Assembly (NCBI RefSeq): GCF_014696615.1
Contig: NZ_JACJQJ010000048.1
Coordinates: 1 to 64,000, forward strand
Length of the DNA stretch: 64,000 nucleotides
From: Nostoc linckia FACHB-104
GTDB taxonomy: Bacteria; Cyanobacteriota; Cyanobacteriia; Cyanobacteriales; Nostocaceae
Direction of reading: 5' to 3'
The notes beneath the pieces were generated by a model that did not search any database, was not told the DNA's origin, and saw only the letters and a program-made list of their open reading frames with translations. The position numbers were made by a program, and so were the translations under genes. Shown here one piece after another: positions 46,481-56,578 of this stretch; position 1 is the first letter of the stretch, and each line of letters begins with the position of its first letter.

Positions 46481-46829
46481 TCGAAAGCGAGAAGCTTTTC
46501 GAGAGTTTCTCGGCGTAACTTCGCTTATTTGGCGATTAGGGGTTGAGGTGGAAGCTAGAAACAAATATGAGGACAGTATTTCAAGCTAAGTTGAAACGCT
46601 ACCCTCAAAGAGTGCTTGACCGAGACAATTTTGGATTTTAGATTTTGGATTTTGGATTAAATCTAAATCTAGAATCCAAAAAATGGTTTCAAGCCTCTTC
46701 TTTACAAGAAGAGGTTAATCCAAAATCTAAAATTGAATGACGTTCCTGTAGTTCCACAAGTAGAGACTCATCAGCATGAATAGAGATACTATAATTTTTT
46801 AAGAATTATTGCCCAAGGTAGTTAATATC
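46481..46829. other. 349-bp spacer after katG
   Basis: Mostly the palindromic repeat listed at 46626-46735. No gene was seen. The promoter of the caspase gene should lie in 46740-46829. Confidence 0.5.
46626..46735. repeat. Palindromic repeat with a nested perfect hairpin
   Basis: The outer arms 46626-46651 and 46717-46735 are complementary (AATCCAAAATCTAAAATTG on the right). Inside is a perfect 9-base stem, CCTCTTCTT with AAGAAGAGG, and a three-base loop. TTGGATTTTGGATT-type repeats are common in cyanobacterial spacers. It may also terminate the katG transcript. Confidence 0.6.
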
Positions 46830-49022
46830 ATGAAACGTCGTCATTGCTTGCAATTTGGCACTTCGCTGTTTGCTGCTTTGGGATTAAGTCAGCTCGATTT
46901 TCTCCATCAAGCACATCGATATGCTCAGGTAATAGCACAAAGCACTTCACGTAAACTTGCCTTATTAGTAGGTATTAATAGTTACTCTGGTGATATCCGT
47001 CCATTACAAGGATGCCTTACTGATGTAGAAATGCAGCGGGAACTTCTGATTCACCGCTTTGGCTTTCATCCCCAAGACATTCTAGAATTGAAAGATGCCC
47101 AAGCTACACGTCAGCAAATACTTACAGCATTTGAAACCCATCTGATTAAGCAAGCAAAACCAGGAGATATAGTAGTTTTCCACTTCTCTGGACATGGTTC
47201 ACAAGTAAAAGATCCTACCCCCGTCAGTAACCAAAAAGTTAACAGCACACTTGTACCAGTTGATACGAATGATACAAAGTCAGCCAATGTAGTTAAAGAT
47301 ATTATGGGGCGGACATTGTTTTTATTGATGTCTGCGGTGCCTACAGAAAATATCAGTGTTGTTTTGGATAGCTGTTACTCTGGTGGAGCCTACAGAGGCA
47401 ATTTAGCCATTCGTTCTGCTCGTTTAGAAGGAGGTGAAAACAGCGAAGCTACTCCAGAAGAATTTGATTATCAGCAACGGTGGCTGAAAGAACTTTCTCT
47501 TTCTTTAGAAGAGTTTCAAAAAAAACGAGCTCAGGGAATTGCCAAAGGTGTAGTCCTAGCAGCTGCTAAGGAAAATCAATTAGCTACAGATGCTCCCTTT
47601 GATGATTTTCATGCGGGAGCTTTTAGTTATTTACTTACCCGCTACCTATGGCAACAAACTCAAAATGATGCTGTTGGTAAAGTTTTTGTCAATCTATCTT
47701 TACGTACCCGTGATTTAGCCGCCAAGTCATCAAATCCTAACCAAGATCCAGAATTAAAAGCCGAGCCCAAAAGTAACGACCAAAAACTTCTCTACTTCCA
47801 AAAATATGTAACTCCTGGTGCAGAAGGAGTGATTCGGAAAATCACTGGCGAGCAGATAGAATTTTGGCTAGGTGGTATAGCTTCCCAAACCCTAGAAGGT
47901 TTTCAATCTGGGGCAATTTTTAGCTTAATCGATCAACAAGGCAAAGAAATCGGACAAATTGAGCAACAATCACGTGTAGGATTAGTTGGTTACGGTAAGG
48001 TTGTCAAAGGGACTTCTGTCAATGTTGTTAAACCAGGGATGTTATTACGAGAAAGGGTGCGCGGAATTCCTAATGGTTTAACTTTGAAGGTCGGTTTAGA
48101 TTCGTCTTTAGGCACAGAAATGTCCCAAGCTCAAACAGCTATGCAAGCAGTGCAGCGCATAGAAGTAGTACCAGTTAACCACAAAGCTGTAGTACATTAC
48201 ATCTTGGGACGAGTTACAGAAAACGACTTCCATCAGTTTCAACAGCAGCGAATTTCCAATCCACCACCTGTAGGTGCTATTGGTTTGTTTAATGCAGGGC
48301 GAGAACCTGTACCTAATTCGTTTGGTAAAGTGGGTGAATCAATTGCCGAAGCAATGTCACAAAGGCTGCGAACCAAACTGAAATCTCTGTTAGCAGGACG
48401 CATTTTACAGCTGCTCACCACAAGTGCATCATCGTTAAAAGTAGCGACCACCATCAAACCATTAGATAGCACTGCGACAACTAACGCCAGCCGCAGCAAC
48501 CAACAAACCCCACAAATCCGCGTTGCTCAAGCTGTAGAGTTCAAACCGGGGACAAACATTCAGCTTCAGGTACAAAATAACGAAAGCCGCAATATTTACA
48601 TTAGTGCTGTATTGATTGACTCTAGTGGTAATTTGGTAGTTTTATTTCCTCGTGACTGGGATGCACCAGAAGATGAGGCTTTAGTACCTCCGGGGAAAAA
48701 CATTGCTATTCCCCAAATAGGTGATAATTTTCAATTCCGCCTTAAAGGGCCATCGGGCACATTGGAAGTGTTGGTATTAGCCAGTATCAAACCGATTCGC
48801 AACGCTTTAAAGGGGTTACAAAATATTGCCAGAAACCGCGATATTGGCAAAGGTTCTCCTTTAGGGTTATCTGAAGATGAGCCAGTACAGGTAATGGGTA
48901 ATTTACTCGCAGACTTAAATGAAATGGCTCGGGCTGGTTTAGAAATTATTTCTGATGGAGTACAAGCCGTAGATACAACTAAATTAGCAGCGATATCAAC
49001 CTTAATTGAGGTCAAAGAATAA
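46830..49022 (+). CDS. Exported caspase-family (metacaspase-like) protease with C-terminal DUF4384
   Basis: A 730-residue protein starting at the ATG 46830. An upstream TTG adds seven codons and is unlikely, because MKRRHCLQFGTSLFAALGLS reads as a complete twin-arginine signal peptide. The caspase p20-type domain follows: LALLVGINSYSGD, the catalytic H122 in HFSGHGS and C182 in LDSCYSGGAY. The C-terminal part (about 560-690) has the DUF4384 pattern NIQLQVQNNESRNIYISAV with LFPRDWDAPEDE. Prokaryotic caspase homologues usually cut after Arg or Lys. The Tat signal places this one outside the cytoplasm. A two-partner secretion pair and a CHAT protease follow on the same strand. Confidence 0.92.
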   Translation: MKRRHCLQFGTSLFAALGLSQLDFLHQAHRYAQVIAQSTSRKLALLVGINSYSGDIRPLQGCLTDVEMQRELLIHRFGFHPQDILELKDAQATRQQILTAFETHLIKQAKPGDIVVFHFSGHGSQVKDPTPVSNQKVNSTLVPVDTNDTKSANVVKDIMGRTLFLLMSAVPTENISVVLDSCYSGGAYRGNLAIRSARLEGGENSEATPEEFDYQQRWLKELSLSLEEFQKKRAQGIAKGVVLAAAKENQLATDAPFDDFHAGAFSYLLTRYLWQQTQNDAVGKVFVNLSLRTRDLAAKSSNPNQDPELKAEPKSNDQKLLYFQKYVTPGAEGVIRKITGEQIEFWLGGIASQTLEGFQSGAIFSLIDQQGKEIGQIEQQSRVGLVGYGKVVKGTSVNVVKPGMLLRERVRGIPNGLTLKVGLDSSLGTEMSQAQTAMQAVQRIEVVPVNHKAVVHYILGRVTENDFHQFQQQRISNPPPVGAIGLFNAGREPVPNSFGKVGESIAEAMSQRLRTKLKSLLAGRILQLLTTSASSLKVATTIKPLDSTATTNASRSNQQTPQIRVAQAVEFKPGTNIQLQVQNNESRNIYISAVLIDSSGNLVVLFPRDWDAPEDEALVPPGKNIAIPQIGDNFQFRLKGPSGTLEVLVLASIKPIRNALKGLQNIARNRDIGKGSPLGLSEDEPVQVMGNLLADLNEMARAGLEIISDGVQAVDTTKLAAISTLIEVKE

Positions 49023-49097
49023 GAATTTACCTGCTGATTTGCGGAATCTTGCCTGATTAGGTTGTATTCTTGACACAGAAAAATATTAGGACAATTG

Positions 49098-50837
49098 ATG
49101 TATCTACAATTTTTAGCAAAATGGTTGAGGCATTTAATCCCTAAATTTATTGCCTACTATTCGCTGCTATGTACTCCATCAGTGATCGCCCAAATACCCC
49201 CTGTCTCTGGTGATGGTAAACCAAATCCTAATGTTGATCGCTTTCCACAATCTCTACCCACGCCCCAGCCTTTACCCCCCAGTGATACTGCGCCCTTAAT
49301 TCCCGCCCCGCCTACCCCAACACCTCCATCAGAAGAATCCGCTGTTAATATTTTCATCCGCAAAATTGAAGTGGCGGGGAATACTATCCTCAATCAAAAT
49401 AAAATTGCTGCTATTATCAAACCATTTGAGGGGCGATTGGCAACCCTGAAAGATTTACGAGAGGTTGTTAATGGGATCACCCAGCTATATATACAACATG
49501 GTTACATTACCTCGAGAGCAATTCTTGTAGACCAAACAATTACTGACGGTGTAGTTCAAATCCTAATCATTGAAGGTTCACTAGAAAAAATTGAGGTAGA
49601 AGGAACTCGAAGCTTAAATCCTACTTATATTCGCAATCGGATTAATTTGGGTGTAAGCAAACCACTCAAAGCAGACCAACTCGAAGACCAGCTGCGACTC
49701 CTCAAAGCCGATCCGCTATTTACTAACATTGAAGCCAGTCTCAAGCCAGGAAGCGAACTTGGTAAAAGTATTTTGACTGTGCGAGTCACAGAAGCAAATG
49801 CTTTGAGCGGTTTTGTTGGCATTGATAACTACTCACCTCCTGCTGTGGGCTCGGAGCGCTTGGGTGGTGTAATTAGTTACCGTAACTTAATCGGCATCGG
49901 TGATGAGTTGAGCGCTTCTTACTATCGTTCCACAGCAGGTGGATTTAATTCCTTTGATTTTATCTACCGCGTACCCATCAATCCGATGAATGGAACTTTG
50001 CAGTTGCGGTATGCTCCCAGCGATAGCAGAATTATTGAACCGCCATTTTCTGACTTTAATATTACTGCTGATAGCCAACTATACGAAATTAGCTATCGCC
50101 AACCTCTGATTCGCAGTCCAGGGGAGGAGTTTGCATTATCTCTAGCGTTTACTATACAAGATGGGCAAACTTTCTTAGAAGGTACGCCAACACGTTTTAG
50201 TGAAGGGCCCGATGAAAGCGGCAATAGTAAGACCAGAGTATTAAAATTTGGCCAGGATTATATAAAACGCGATCGCCTGGGTGCATGGGCAGCAAGGTCG
50301 CAATTTAACTTTGGTCTTGACGTTCTAGATGCCACAAATAACGCAGGAGGGTCACCAGATGCTAACTTTTTTAGTTGGCTGGGGCAACTACAGCGAGTGC
50401 AATTTCTCGGCAAAGACAATCTCTTGATTGTGCAAGCTGATATGCAATTCAGTTTGAATAGTTTACTACCTGCACAACAATTTGTCATAGGTGGCGGTCA
50501 GTCGCTACGCGGCTATCGACAAAATTCTCGTTCTGGAGACAGTGGCTTTCGCTTATCAATAGAAGACCGAATTGCCCTGCAACGCGATGACACCGGACAA
50601 CCAAATCTGCAAATTGCGCCCTTTGTAGACATGGGTGCAGTGTGGAATACTGCCGATAATCCCAATAAATTAACAGGCGAAACCTTTTTAGCATCTATAG
50701 GTTTGGGATTGATTTGGGAACCAATCCCTAGTTTTTTAGTGCGCTTGGATTATGCACAACCGTTAATTGCATGGCGCGATCGCGGCGAAAATGCCCAAGA
50801 CCGAGGTTTTTACTTTAGTGCAGGCTATCGTTTCTGA
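49098..50837 (+). CDS. Two-partner secretion outer-membrane transporter (TpsB, ShlB/FhaC/HecB family)
   Basis: A 579-residue outer-membrane protein that exports the TpsA partner. Residues 1-33 are a signal peptide (ending PSVIAQ). A proline-rich linker (about 35-75) leads into POTRA domains (FIRKIEVAGNTILNQNKIAA and KIEVEGTRSLNPTYIRNRIN) and a 16-strand-type barrel with the family's VRVTEANALSGFVGIDNY, GGQSLRGYRQN (loop L6) and a terminal aromatic (GYRF). The first ATG is used; a TTG lies one codon earlier. It lies 76 bases after the caspase gene and 46 bases before the TpsA gene, so it is plausibly in one operon with both. Confidence 0.94.
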   Translation: MYLQFLAKWLRHLIPKFIAYYSLLCTPSVIAQIPPVSGDGKPNPNVDRFPQSLPTPQPLPPSDTAPLIPAPPTPTPPSEESAVNIFIRKIEVAGNTILNQNKIAAIIKPFEGRLATLKDLREVVNGITQLYIQHGYITSRAILVDQTITDGVVQILIIEGSLEKIEVEGTRSLNPTYIRNRINLGVSKPLKADQLEDQLRLLKADPLFTNIEASLKPGSELGKSILTVRVTEANALSGFVGIDNYSPPAVGSERLGGVISYRNLIGIGDELSASYYRSTAGGFNSFDFIYRVPINPMNGTLQLRYAPSDSRIIEPPFSDFNITADSQLYEISYRQPLIRSPGEEFALSLAFTIQDGQTFLEGTPTRFSEGPDESGNSKTRVLKFGQDYIKRDRLGAWAARSQFNFGLDVLDATNNAGGSPDANFFSWLGQLQRVQFLGKDNLLIVQADMQFSLNSLLPAQQFVIGGGQSLRGYRQNSRSGDSGFRLSIEDRIALQRDDTGQPNLQIAPFVDMGAVWNTADNPNKLTGETFLASIGLGLIWEPIPSFLVRLDYAQPLIAWRDRGENAQDRGFYFSAGYRF

Positions 50838-50883
50838 TTTCTACTTGAGAATTTTTTGTTTTGATTATTAGGTAAAAAAGACC

Positions 50884-53712
50884 ATGAAAAAATATTCAAT
50901 TGCGAAACTCAAGAGATTAGTAAGTATTAGTAGTTTGTTATTTGCTGCTTCTGTAATTGCAGACGGACTACAAACTGTAGGGAAAGCCCAAATTACAGCT
51001 ACACCCAACGATGCGAGGACAGTAATTTCTACAGATGGCAATACTATCAATATCACTGGTGGTACCAAAGCCCAGGGAAATTTATTCCATAGTTTCGAGA
51101 AATTTGGTGTCAATGCAGATCAAACTGCTAACTTTATCTCTAATCCATCAATTCAAAATATTTTAGGTCGTGTCACTAGTGGAGATGCTTCGGTAATTAA
51201 TGGGTTAATTCAAGTTACAGGTGGTAATTCTAACTTGTATTTGATGAATCCTGCTGGAATAATTTTTGGTTCTGGTGCAAGATTAGATGTTCCTGGGTCT
51301 TTTACAGCCACAACTGCGAATGGTATTAGATTTGGCGATCAATGGTTTAATGCCTCAGGTCAAAATAACTACGCAGCGTTAGTGGGTAACCCTAACGCTT
51401 TTGCTTTTACGATGTCCGAACCAGGAGCAATTATCAATGCAGGGAAATTGGAAGTTGGTGAGGGTAAAGATTTAACACTGTTGGGTGGAACAGTTGCCAA
51501 TACTGGAGAACTCAAATCCTCAGGGGGTAACATTACTGTAGCAGCGATCCCCGGTGAGAAATTGGTACGCATTAGCCAAAAGGGAAATATCCTAAGTCTG
51601 GATGTGCAACAACCATTAAATAATGATACCCTACCGACTAATTGGAATTTACCCATTTCCACCTTACCCAAATTACTTACAGGCGGTAATGTTGGTAATG
51701 CAACTGGAATTCAAGTTAATGATAATGGCACAGTATCGCTCACAGGATCTGGTATCAAAATCGAGAGTGGTGATATCGTTTCCTCTGGTACTATCAATGC
51801 TTCAGGTAGTTCCTCTGGAGATATAAAGTTATTAGCAGATAATACAGTTCAAATCAGGGACACGTTATTAGTTAAAGCAGATGGCGATTTGTATATTCAG
51901 GGTAAGGAAGCCATTAATATCAATGCTTTAAAGAATCCTCTGTCATGGTTTCAAAGTGGGGGGAACCTGAGTTTGGTAAGTGATGGAGTCATTACAAGTA
52001 ATGGACGGTTTGCTACTGGTGGTGACTTTTCTGCTCGCAAATTGTCAGGCGAACCTACAAACTTTAACATTACCTCTATTAATTCCAATGGCATTATTAG
52101 TTCCCAAGGAGATGTAACTTTTGGTAATTACGAAGGTGTAGCACTAAAAGTTGAAGCTCAAGGTAGCATTACTGCAACAGGAAATATCAAAATTACAGGC
52201 TCAAATAGTTCTATTCTGAGTGGCATAGATGCAAATCAACCAGTCTTAGCACAAGATCAGGATATTCCAATTTTAGCTAATAGCTCTGCTTTAATTTTAC
52301 GAGCAGGTGTAACTAAATTACAAAACTCTCCAAATATCTCTAATCAACCGATAACAGGAAAAAATTTTACATCTACTGTTAATCAGCCATCGGTAGGAAA
52401 TATTACTGTAAATGGTGATATCACTACTAACAAAGGGCCTGTAATATTATCTGCTAATGGAAATATTACAACTAAAAATATTACAACAGGTGGAACTTTC
52501 TATAGACGGCAGGATGATCAATCTTTATATAATGCCTATCGAGGCTTCCTCGGTGGATATGTAAATCTTACGGCTGATGGCAACATTACTATTGAGACAA
52601 TTAATGCCTATGGATTGACTAATAGTACAGGAGGAGATATTGAGATCAAAGCTAGCGGTAATTTCCAAGCTACAGGTTCTTTTCTAACATTTTTAAGAGT
52701 TGAAGAAAAATATAGACCACGAGGATTTGAAAGGAATAATTTAGTGCCGACCAGCATCTTAACTGGCTCTTCTCCTTTTGGTAACCCATTAGGAGTGATA
52801 AATATACAGCATGGAGGCACCTATTTTGTAATAGGGCCACAATTTCAAAAAGATTCGAGAACTCAACAAGTAATTTATCAACTAGTTCAAGAGAATCCTA
52901 ATGGCAATATTATAATTGGGCCTGACAGTGAACAGAGGGTATCTTTCACAGGTATTAAGGTGTATCCACAAGGAGATGTCAATTCATTAGTATTTAGGGA
53001 TAGCGAAACAAACAATATATATGCTCCCATATATAGGAATGGTTCTAATTTGATTAATGTTGCTCCTATAACCATCCCCCTCACATTAAATAAATTACCC
53101 AATCCTAACAGTACTAGTTTTACTGCTGGTGCTATTGCCTCAACTTCTGGGGGTAATGGATATATGCCATTTTCCGTGCGAGATCTACCCTTAAATACAA
53201 ATTTTTCAGGATTGCAAGAATATGAGACTCCTGTTCAAATAAATTTTACGCCTCCTCCTTCCAAAGTTACTAATCCTGTAACTGGTAATATCATCAGTGG
53301 TAGTGGTGCTAATAATATTGCTGGTAACAATAGCAGTGGTATTCAAAGCAATACGGGAATAAATAATGGTGGAGTTAACAACCCACCACAAAATACTCCA
53401 ATTAATAACTCCTCTCCTACGGTTAGCACCAGTAATGGTAGTACAAGCAGCAACGTAACTCAAGGTAGTAGAACAGACAGAGGTGTAGTGAATAACGCAC
53501 CGATAGAAGAAATACAGCAAAATGCCCAGGTTAATCTTTCTTCTGCACCTTCTTCTGATTCTGCTGGGCTGACTGTTGATGAAAATCTCACCAATGGTAC
53601 TCAAGAATGTAATGCTACCCAAATGAAACCTAATAGCGATCGCACAATAGAATTAACAGGTTCTTGTGTACCTAAAAAAATAGGAAATTCTAGTCAGCTA
53701 CCTTCTAAATAA
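50884..53712 (+). CDS. TpsA-type filamentous haemagglutinin N-terminal domain protein
   Basis: A 942-residue secreted protein. After a signal peptide (about 1-37, ending VGKAQ) comes the TPS domain (about 40-260): TINITGGTKAQGNLFHSFEK, ISNPSIQNILGRVTSG and the LMNPAGIIFGSGARLDVPGS motif, an NPAG version of the NPNG box. A beta-helix follows, with many GNI/NGDI/ITT turns to about 690. The C-terminal 200 residues are rich in Asn, Ser, Gly and Thr and end with a Cys pair (ECNAT and GSCVPKK), a common feature of cyanobacterial TpsA proteins. The TpsB next to it is its transporter. Its last base overlaps the CHAT gene start (TAATG). Adhesion or contact activity is possible but not shown. Confidence 0.93.
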   Translation: MKKYSIAKLKRLVSISSLLFAASVIADGLQTVGKAQITATPNDARTVISTDGNTINITGGTKAQGNLFHSFEKFGVNADQTANFISNPSIQNILGRVTSGDASVINGLIQVTGGNSNLYLMNPAGIIFGSGARLDVPGSFTATTANGIRFGDQWFNASGQNNYAALVGNPNAFAFTMSEPGAIINAGKLEVGEGKDLTLLGGTVANTGELKSSGGNITVAAIPGEKLVRISQKGNILSLDVQQPLNNDTLPTNWNLPISTLPKLLTGGNVGNATGIQVNDNGTVSLTGSGIKIESGDIVSSGTINASGSSSGDIKLLADNTVQIRDTLLVKADGDLYIQGKEAININALKNPLSWFQSGGNLSLVSDGVITSNGRFATGGDFSARKLSGEPTNFNITSINSNGIISSQGDVTFGNYEGVALKVEAQGSITATGNIKITGSNSSILSGIDANQPVLAQDQDIPILANSSALILRAGVTKLQNSPNISNQPITGKNFTSTVNQPSVGNITVNGDITTNKGPVILSANGNITTKNITTGGTFYRRQDDQSLYNAYRGFLGGYVNLTADGNITIETINAYGLTNSTGGDIEIKASGNFQATGSFLTFLRVEEKYRPRGFERNNLVPTSILTGSSPFGNPLGVINIQHGGTYFVIGPQFQKDSRTQQVIYQLVQENPNGNIIIGPDSEQRVSFTGIKVYPQGDVNSLVFRDSETNNIYAPIYRNGSNLINVAPITIPLTLNKLPNPNSTSFTAGAIASTSGGNGYMPFSVRDLPLNTNFSGLQEYETPVQINFTPPPSKVTNPVTGNIISGSGANNIAGNNSSGIQSNTGINNGGVNNPPQNTPINNSSPTVSTSNGSTSSNVTQGSRTDRGVVNNAPIEEIQQNAQVNLSSAPSSDSAGLTVDENLTNGTQECNATQMKPNSDRTIELTGSCVPKKIGNSSQLPSK

Positions 53713-56171
53713 TGCTAGCTTTAAAAATTAGCTCAACTCGATTACGCCGAGCAATATATCTGCTGATTAGCTTGCTGATTATTGCCTTGATTATATTTAC
53801 TCAAGGCTTACCAGCAGAATTTACAATGCCTCCAGCAAGCGCGCAAATTCAAGATAGTCGTAAAGTACAAGCAGATACATTATTTCAACAAGGAATTAAA
53901 CAGTCTCAAACACAGCAGCTATCAAATGCTATTGAATCTTGGGAACAAGCACTACAAATATATCGTGGATTACATGACATTTATGGTGAAGGGTCTGCAT
54001 TAGAAAAGTTAGCAGCGGTTCACTTAGCTCAAAAAAATTATAGCAAAGCTATTAATTTTTTACAGCCTTTGTTGACAATTACCCAAGCTATAAAAAATAG
54101 CCAAGCTGAGGGTCAAATTTTAGCTAATTTGGGAATTGCTCAGAGGAATTTGGGCAACTATGTCAAAGCAATTGAGTTAAATCAGCAGGCTTTGACAATT
54201 ATGCAGAAAATTCAAGATAAACAAGGAGAAGGAAGAGTTCTAGGTAATTTAGGAAATGCTTACGCATCCTTAGGTAAATATCAACAAGCAATTGAATTTC
54301 ACCAACAAAGCTGGCGAATTGCTCAACGAAATAATGACCGAATTGCAGAAGGTACAGCTTTAGGAAATTTGGGAGGGTTGTATGCTAGTCAGGGGAATTA
54401 TGAAAAAGCGATCGCATGTTATCAGCAGAGTTTAACTATTGCTAAATCCCTTGGCGATCGCGAGGGGGAAGGATATACTCTCAATAATCTGGGAGTGGCT
54501 TACCATATCCAAGGTGACTTAAAACAAGCAATTGATTATTATCATCAGAGTTTAGCAATTGCGCGCACTCTCAACAATCGCCCCTTGCAAGGAGAAGCTT
54601 TAGTTAGTTTAGCAATGGCTGAAGAAGATAAAGGTAACTATAAAAATGCCATTCAGCTACATCAACAAAGTTTAGCGATTGCTAGGACAATTAAAAACCC
54701 ACAAGCAGAGGCTTTAACTCTTAATAATCTCGGACATACTTTATTTTTAGCTCAAAATTTAAGAGAAGCTGAAAAAAATTTGCGTTCTGCTATTGAGGTG
54801 TTAAAATCTCTACGTTTAGGCTTAAACGATAATTATAATATTTCGGTTTTTGATACGCAAATTTCCACATATAATCTACTGCAACAAGTTTTAATTGCTG
54901 CCAAAAAACCAGAAGCGGCACTCGAAATTTCTGAACAAGGTCGATCCAGAGCTTTTGTAGAGCTATTAGATAAGGGATTAGCAAATAAAATTAATCCCCA
55001 ACCTCTAAAGCTAATTACTATTGAAAATATTAAACAAATTGCCAAATCTCAAAATGCTACCTTAGTTGAATATTCTATTGTTCCTGACTACAAGTTTAAG
55101 TTTCAAGGCAAATTAAGAGGTCGAGAATCAGAACTATTTATTTGGGTAGTTCAACCTACGGGTAAAGTCATATTTCGCCGCGTTGACCTCAAACCTGTGT
55201 CGCTACAAAACAATCTTTCCTTAACGCAACTTGTGGCTAAAAGTCGTGAGTCAATTGGTGTTAGAGGTCGCGCTGGCTTGGAAATAATCTCTCAACCAAG
55301 CACAGACCAACAGCAACGCCTCCAACAACTGCATAAACTGCTGATTGAACCTATCGCTGATCTATTACCAAAAAAACCACATGATCCTTTGATATTTATC
55401 CCGCAAGAATCCCTATTTTTAGTACCTTTTCCAGCCCTGCAAGATGGCACAGGTAAATATTTGATTGAACAGCATACTATACTTTCGGCTCCAGCAATTG
55501 AGTTGTTAGATTTAACTCAAAAACAACAGCAACTTATTCAAGGATTAGCCAAGGAAGTGCTGATTGTTGGCAATCCTACCATGCCCAAAATTACCGTTGA
55601 ACCAGGAAAGCCACCTCAGCAGTTATCCCCACTTCCTGGTGCGGAAGAAGAAGCGAAAGCGATCGCTAGTTTACTGAAAACACAAGCCATCATCGGCAAT
55701 GATGCCAGTAAAGCCAAAATATTGCCAGAATTGCCTAAAGCCCGCTTGATTCATTTTGCTACCCACGGTTTATTAGATGATGTTCAATCATTAGAGATAC
55801 CAGGAGCAATAGCACTTGCACCATCAAACCAGGATAACGGCCTGTTAAGTGCTAGTGAAATCATCAATCTTCATCTCAACGCTGAACTAGTAGTGTTGAG
55901 TGCTTGCGATACTGGCCGGGGCGAGATTACTGGTGATGGTGTCATTGGATTATCTCGCTCATTTATTACCGCAGGAGTACCCAGTGTCATAGTATCTTTA
56001 TGGTCTGTGCCAGATAGCCCAACTGCTTTTTTGATGACTGAGTTTTATCGTCAGTTACAGCACAATCATAACAAAGCACAAGCTTTACGCAGCGCAATGC
56101 TTAAAACTAAAGAATTGCACCCAAACTCAAAAGATTGGGCGGCTTTCAGTCTCATCGGTGTTAGTTCGTAA
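53712..56171 (+). CDS. Exported CHAT-domain protease with TPR repeats
   Basis: An 819-residue protein. Residues 15-36 (YLLISLLIIALIIFTQGL) are a signal peptide or anchor. About eight TPR repeats follow (55-375, each with GEGxxLxNLGxAY and YxxAIxxxxQSLxIA). The C-terminal CHAT domain (about 530-815) is a caspase relative with H685 in HFATHG and C732 in LSACDTGRGE, so the catalytic pair is intact. The start codon overlaps the stop of the TpsA gene by one base (TAATG), so the two are translated together. CHAT-TPR proteins are often found beside TPS genes in filamentous cyanobacteria. In other bacteria, CHAT proteases are activated by partners and cut specific targets. Confidence 0.93.
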   Translation: MLALKISSTRLRRAIYLLISLLIIALIIFTQGLPAEFTMPPASAQIQDSRKVQADTLFQQGIKQSQTQQLSNAIESWEQALQIYRGLHDIYGEGSALEKLAAVHLAQKNYSKAINFLQPLLTITQAIKNSQAEGQILANLGIAQRNLGNYVKAIELNQQALTIMQKIQDKQGEGRVLGNLGNAYASLGKYQQAIEFHQQSWRIAQRNNDRIAEGTALGNLGGLYASQGNYEKAIACYQQSLTIAKSLGDREGEGYTLNNLGVAYHIQGDLKQAIDYYHQSLAIARTLNNRPLQGEALVSLAMAEEDKGNYKNAIQLHQQSLAIARTIKNPQAEALTLNNLGHTLFLAQNLREAEKNLRSAIEVLKSLRLGLNDNYNISVFDTQISTYNLLQQVLIAAKKPEAALEISEQGRSRAFVELLDKGLANKINPQPLKLITIENIKQIAKSQNATLVEYSIVPDYKFKFQGKLRGRESELFIWVVQPTGKVIFRRVDLKPVSLQNNLSLTQLVAKSRESIGVRGRAGLEIISQPSTDQQQRLQQLHKLLIEPIADLLPKKPHDPLIFIPQESLFLVPFPALQDGTGKYLIEQHTILSAPAIELLDLTQKQQQLIQGLAKEVLIVGNPTMPKITVEPGKPPQQLSPLPGAEEEAKAIASLLKTQAIIGNDASKAKILPELPKARLIHFATHGLLDDVQSLEIPGAIALAPSNQDNGLLSASEIINLHLNAELVVLSACDTGRGEITGDGVIGLSRSFITAGVPSVIVSLWSVPDSPTAFLMTEFYRQLQHNHNKAQALRSAMLKTKELHPNSKDWAAFSLIGVSS

Positions 56172-56578
56172 GACCCATGACAAAACTCGAATCCCAACAA
56201 CAGCAACAGGTGTCGCAACGAGCCGTTCAAGTTGCTGTTAACTGTTAACTGTTAACTGTTAACTGTTAACGGTCAACAGCCCTCACAATGGATTGTGCAA
56301 TTTAAAAGCCGAATAAGTATAAAATTTTGCTGTCAACTATCATGTTTGATTTAATGTTTTAGTTCTACACAAAATATACAAATATTAATAAAACATTCAA
56401 AAGTTGTAGAAGAAAATTTACTTATTTGTCTACCAAGATAGAAGAAATATTTGCTGTTTTATGTTTGATTAGAGAATCAGGTTATTAATCAGTAATTTAT
56501 GCAGATATTGAGAGTTAATCAACACAAAGTAAGTTGGGACAATAAAATCCAATTATCTGAATAGTGAGAAAAATAGTC
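56172..56578. other. 407-bp spacer after the caspase/TPS/CHAT locus
   Basis: Contains a heptamer tandem array (56233-56275) and AT-rich sequence. No gene was recognised. Confidence 0.5.
56233..56275. repeat. Heptamer short tandem repeat
   Basis: Five perfect tandem copies of the 7-base unit CTGTTAA, followed by degenerate units (CGGTCAA). It is the clearest heptamer array in the window. Confidence 0.8.

Noticed and set aside
56233-56275. Tandem repeats considered as a CRISPR array
   Set aside because: The units are seven bases, head to tail, with no spacers. No array with 24-40-base repeats and unique spacers was seen anywhere in the window.
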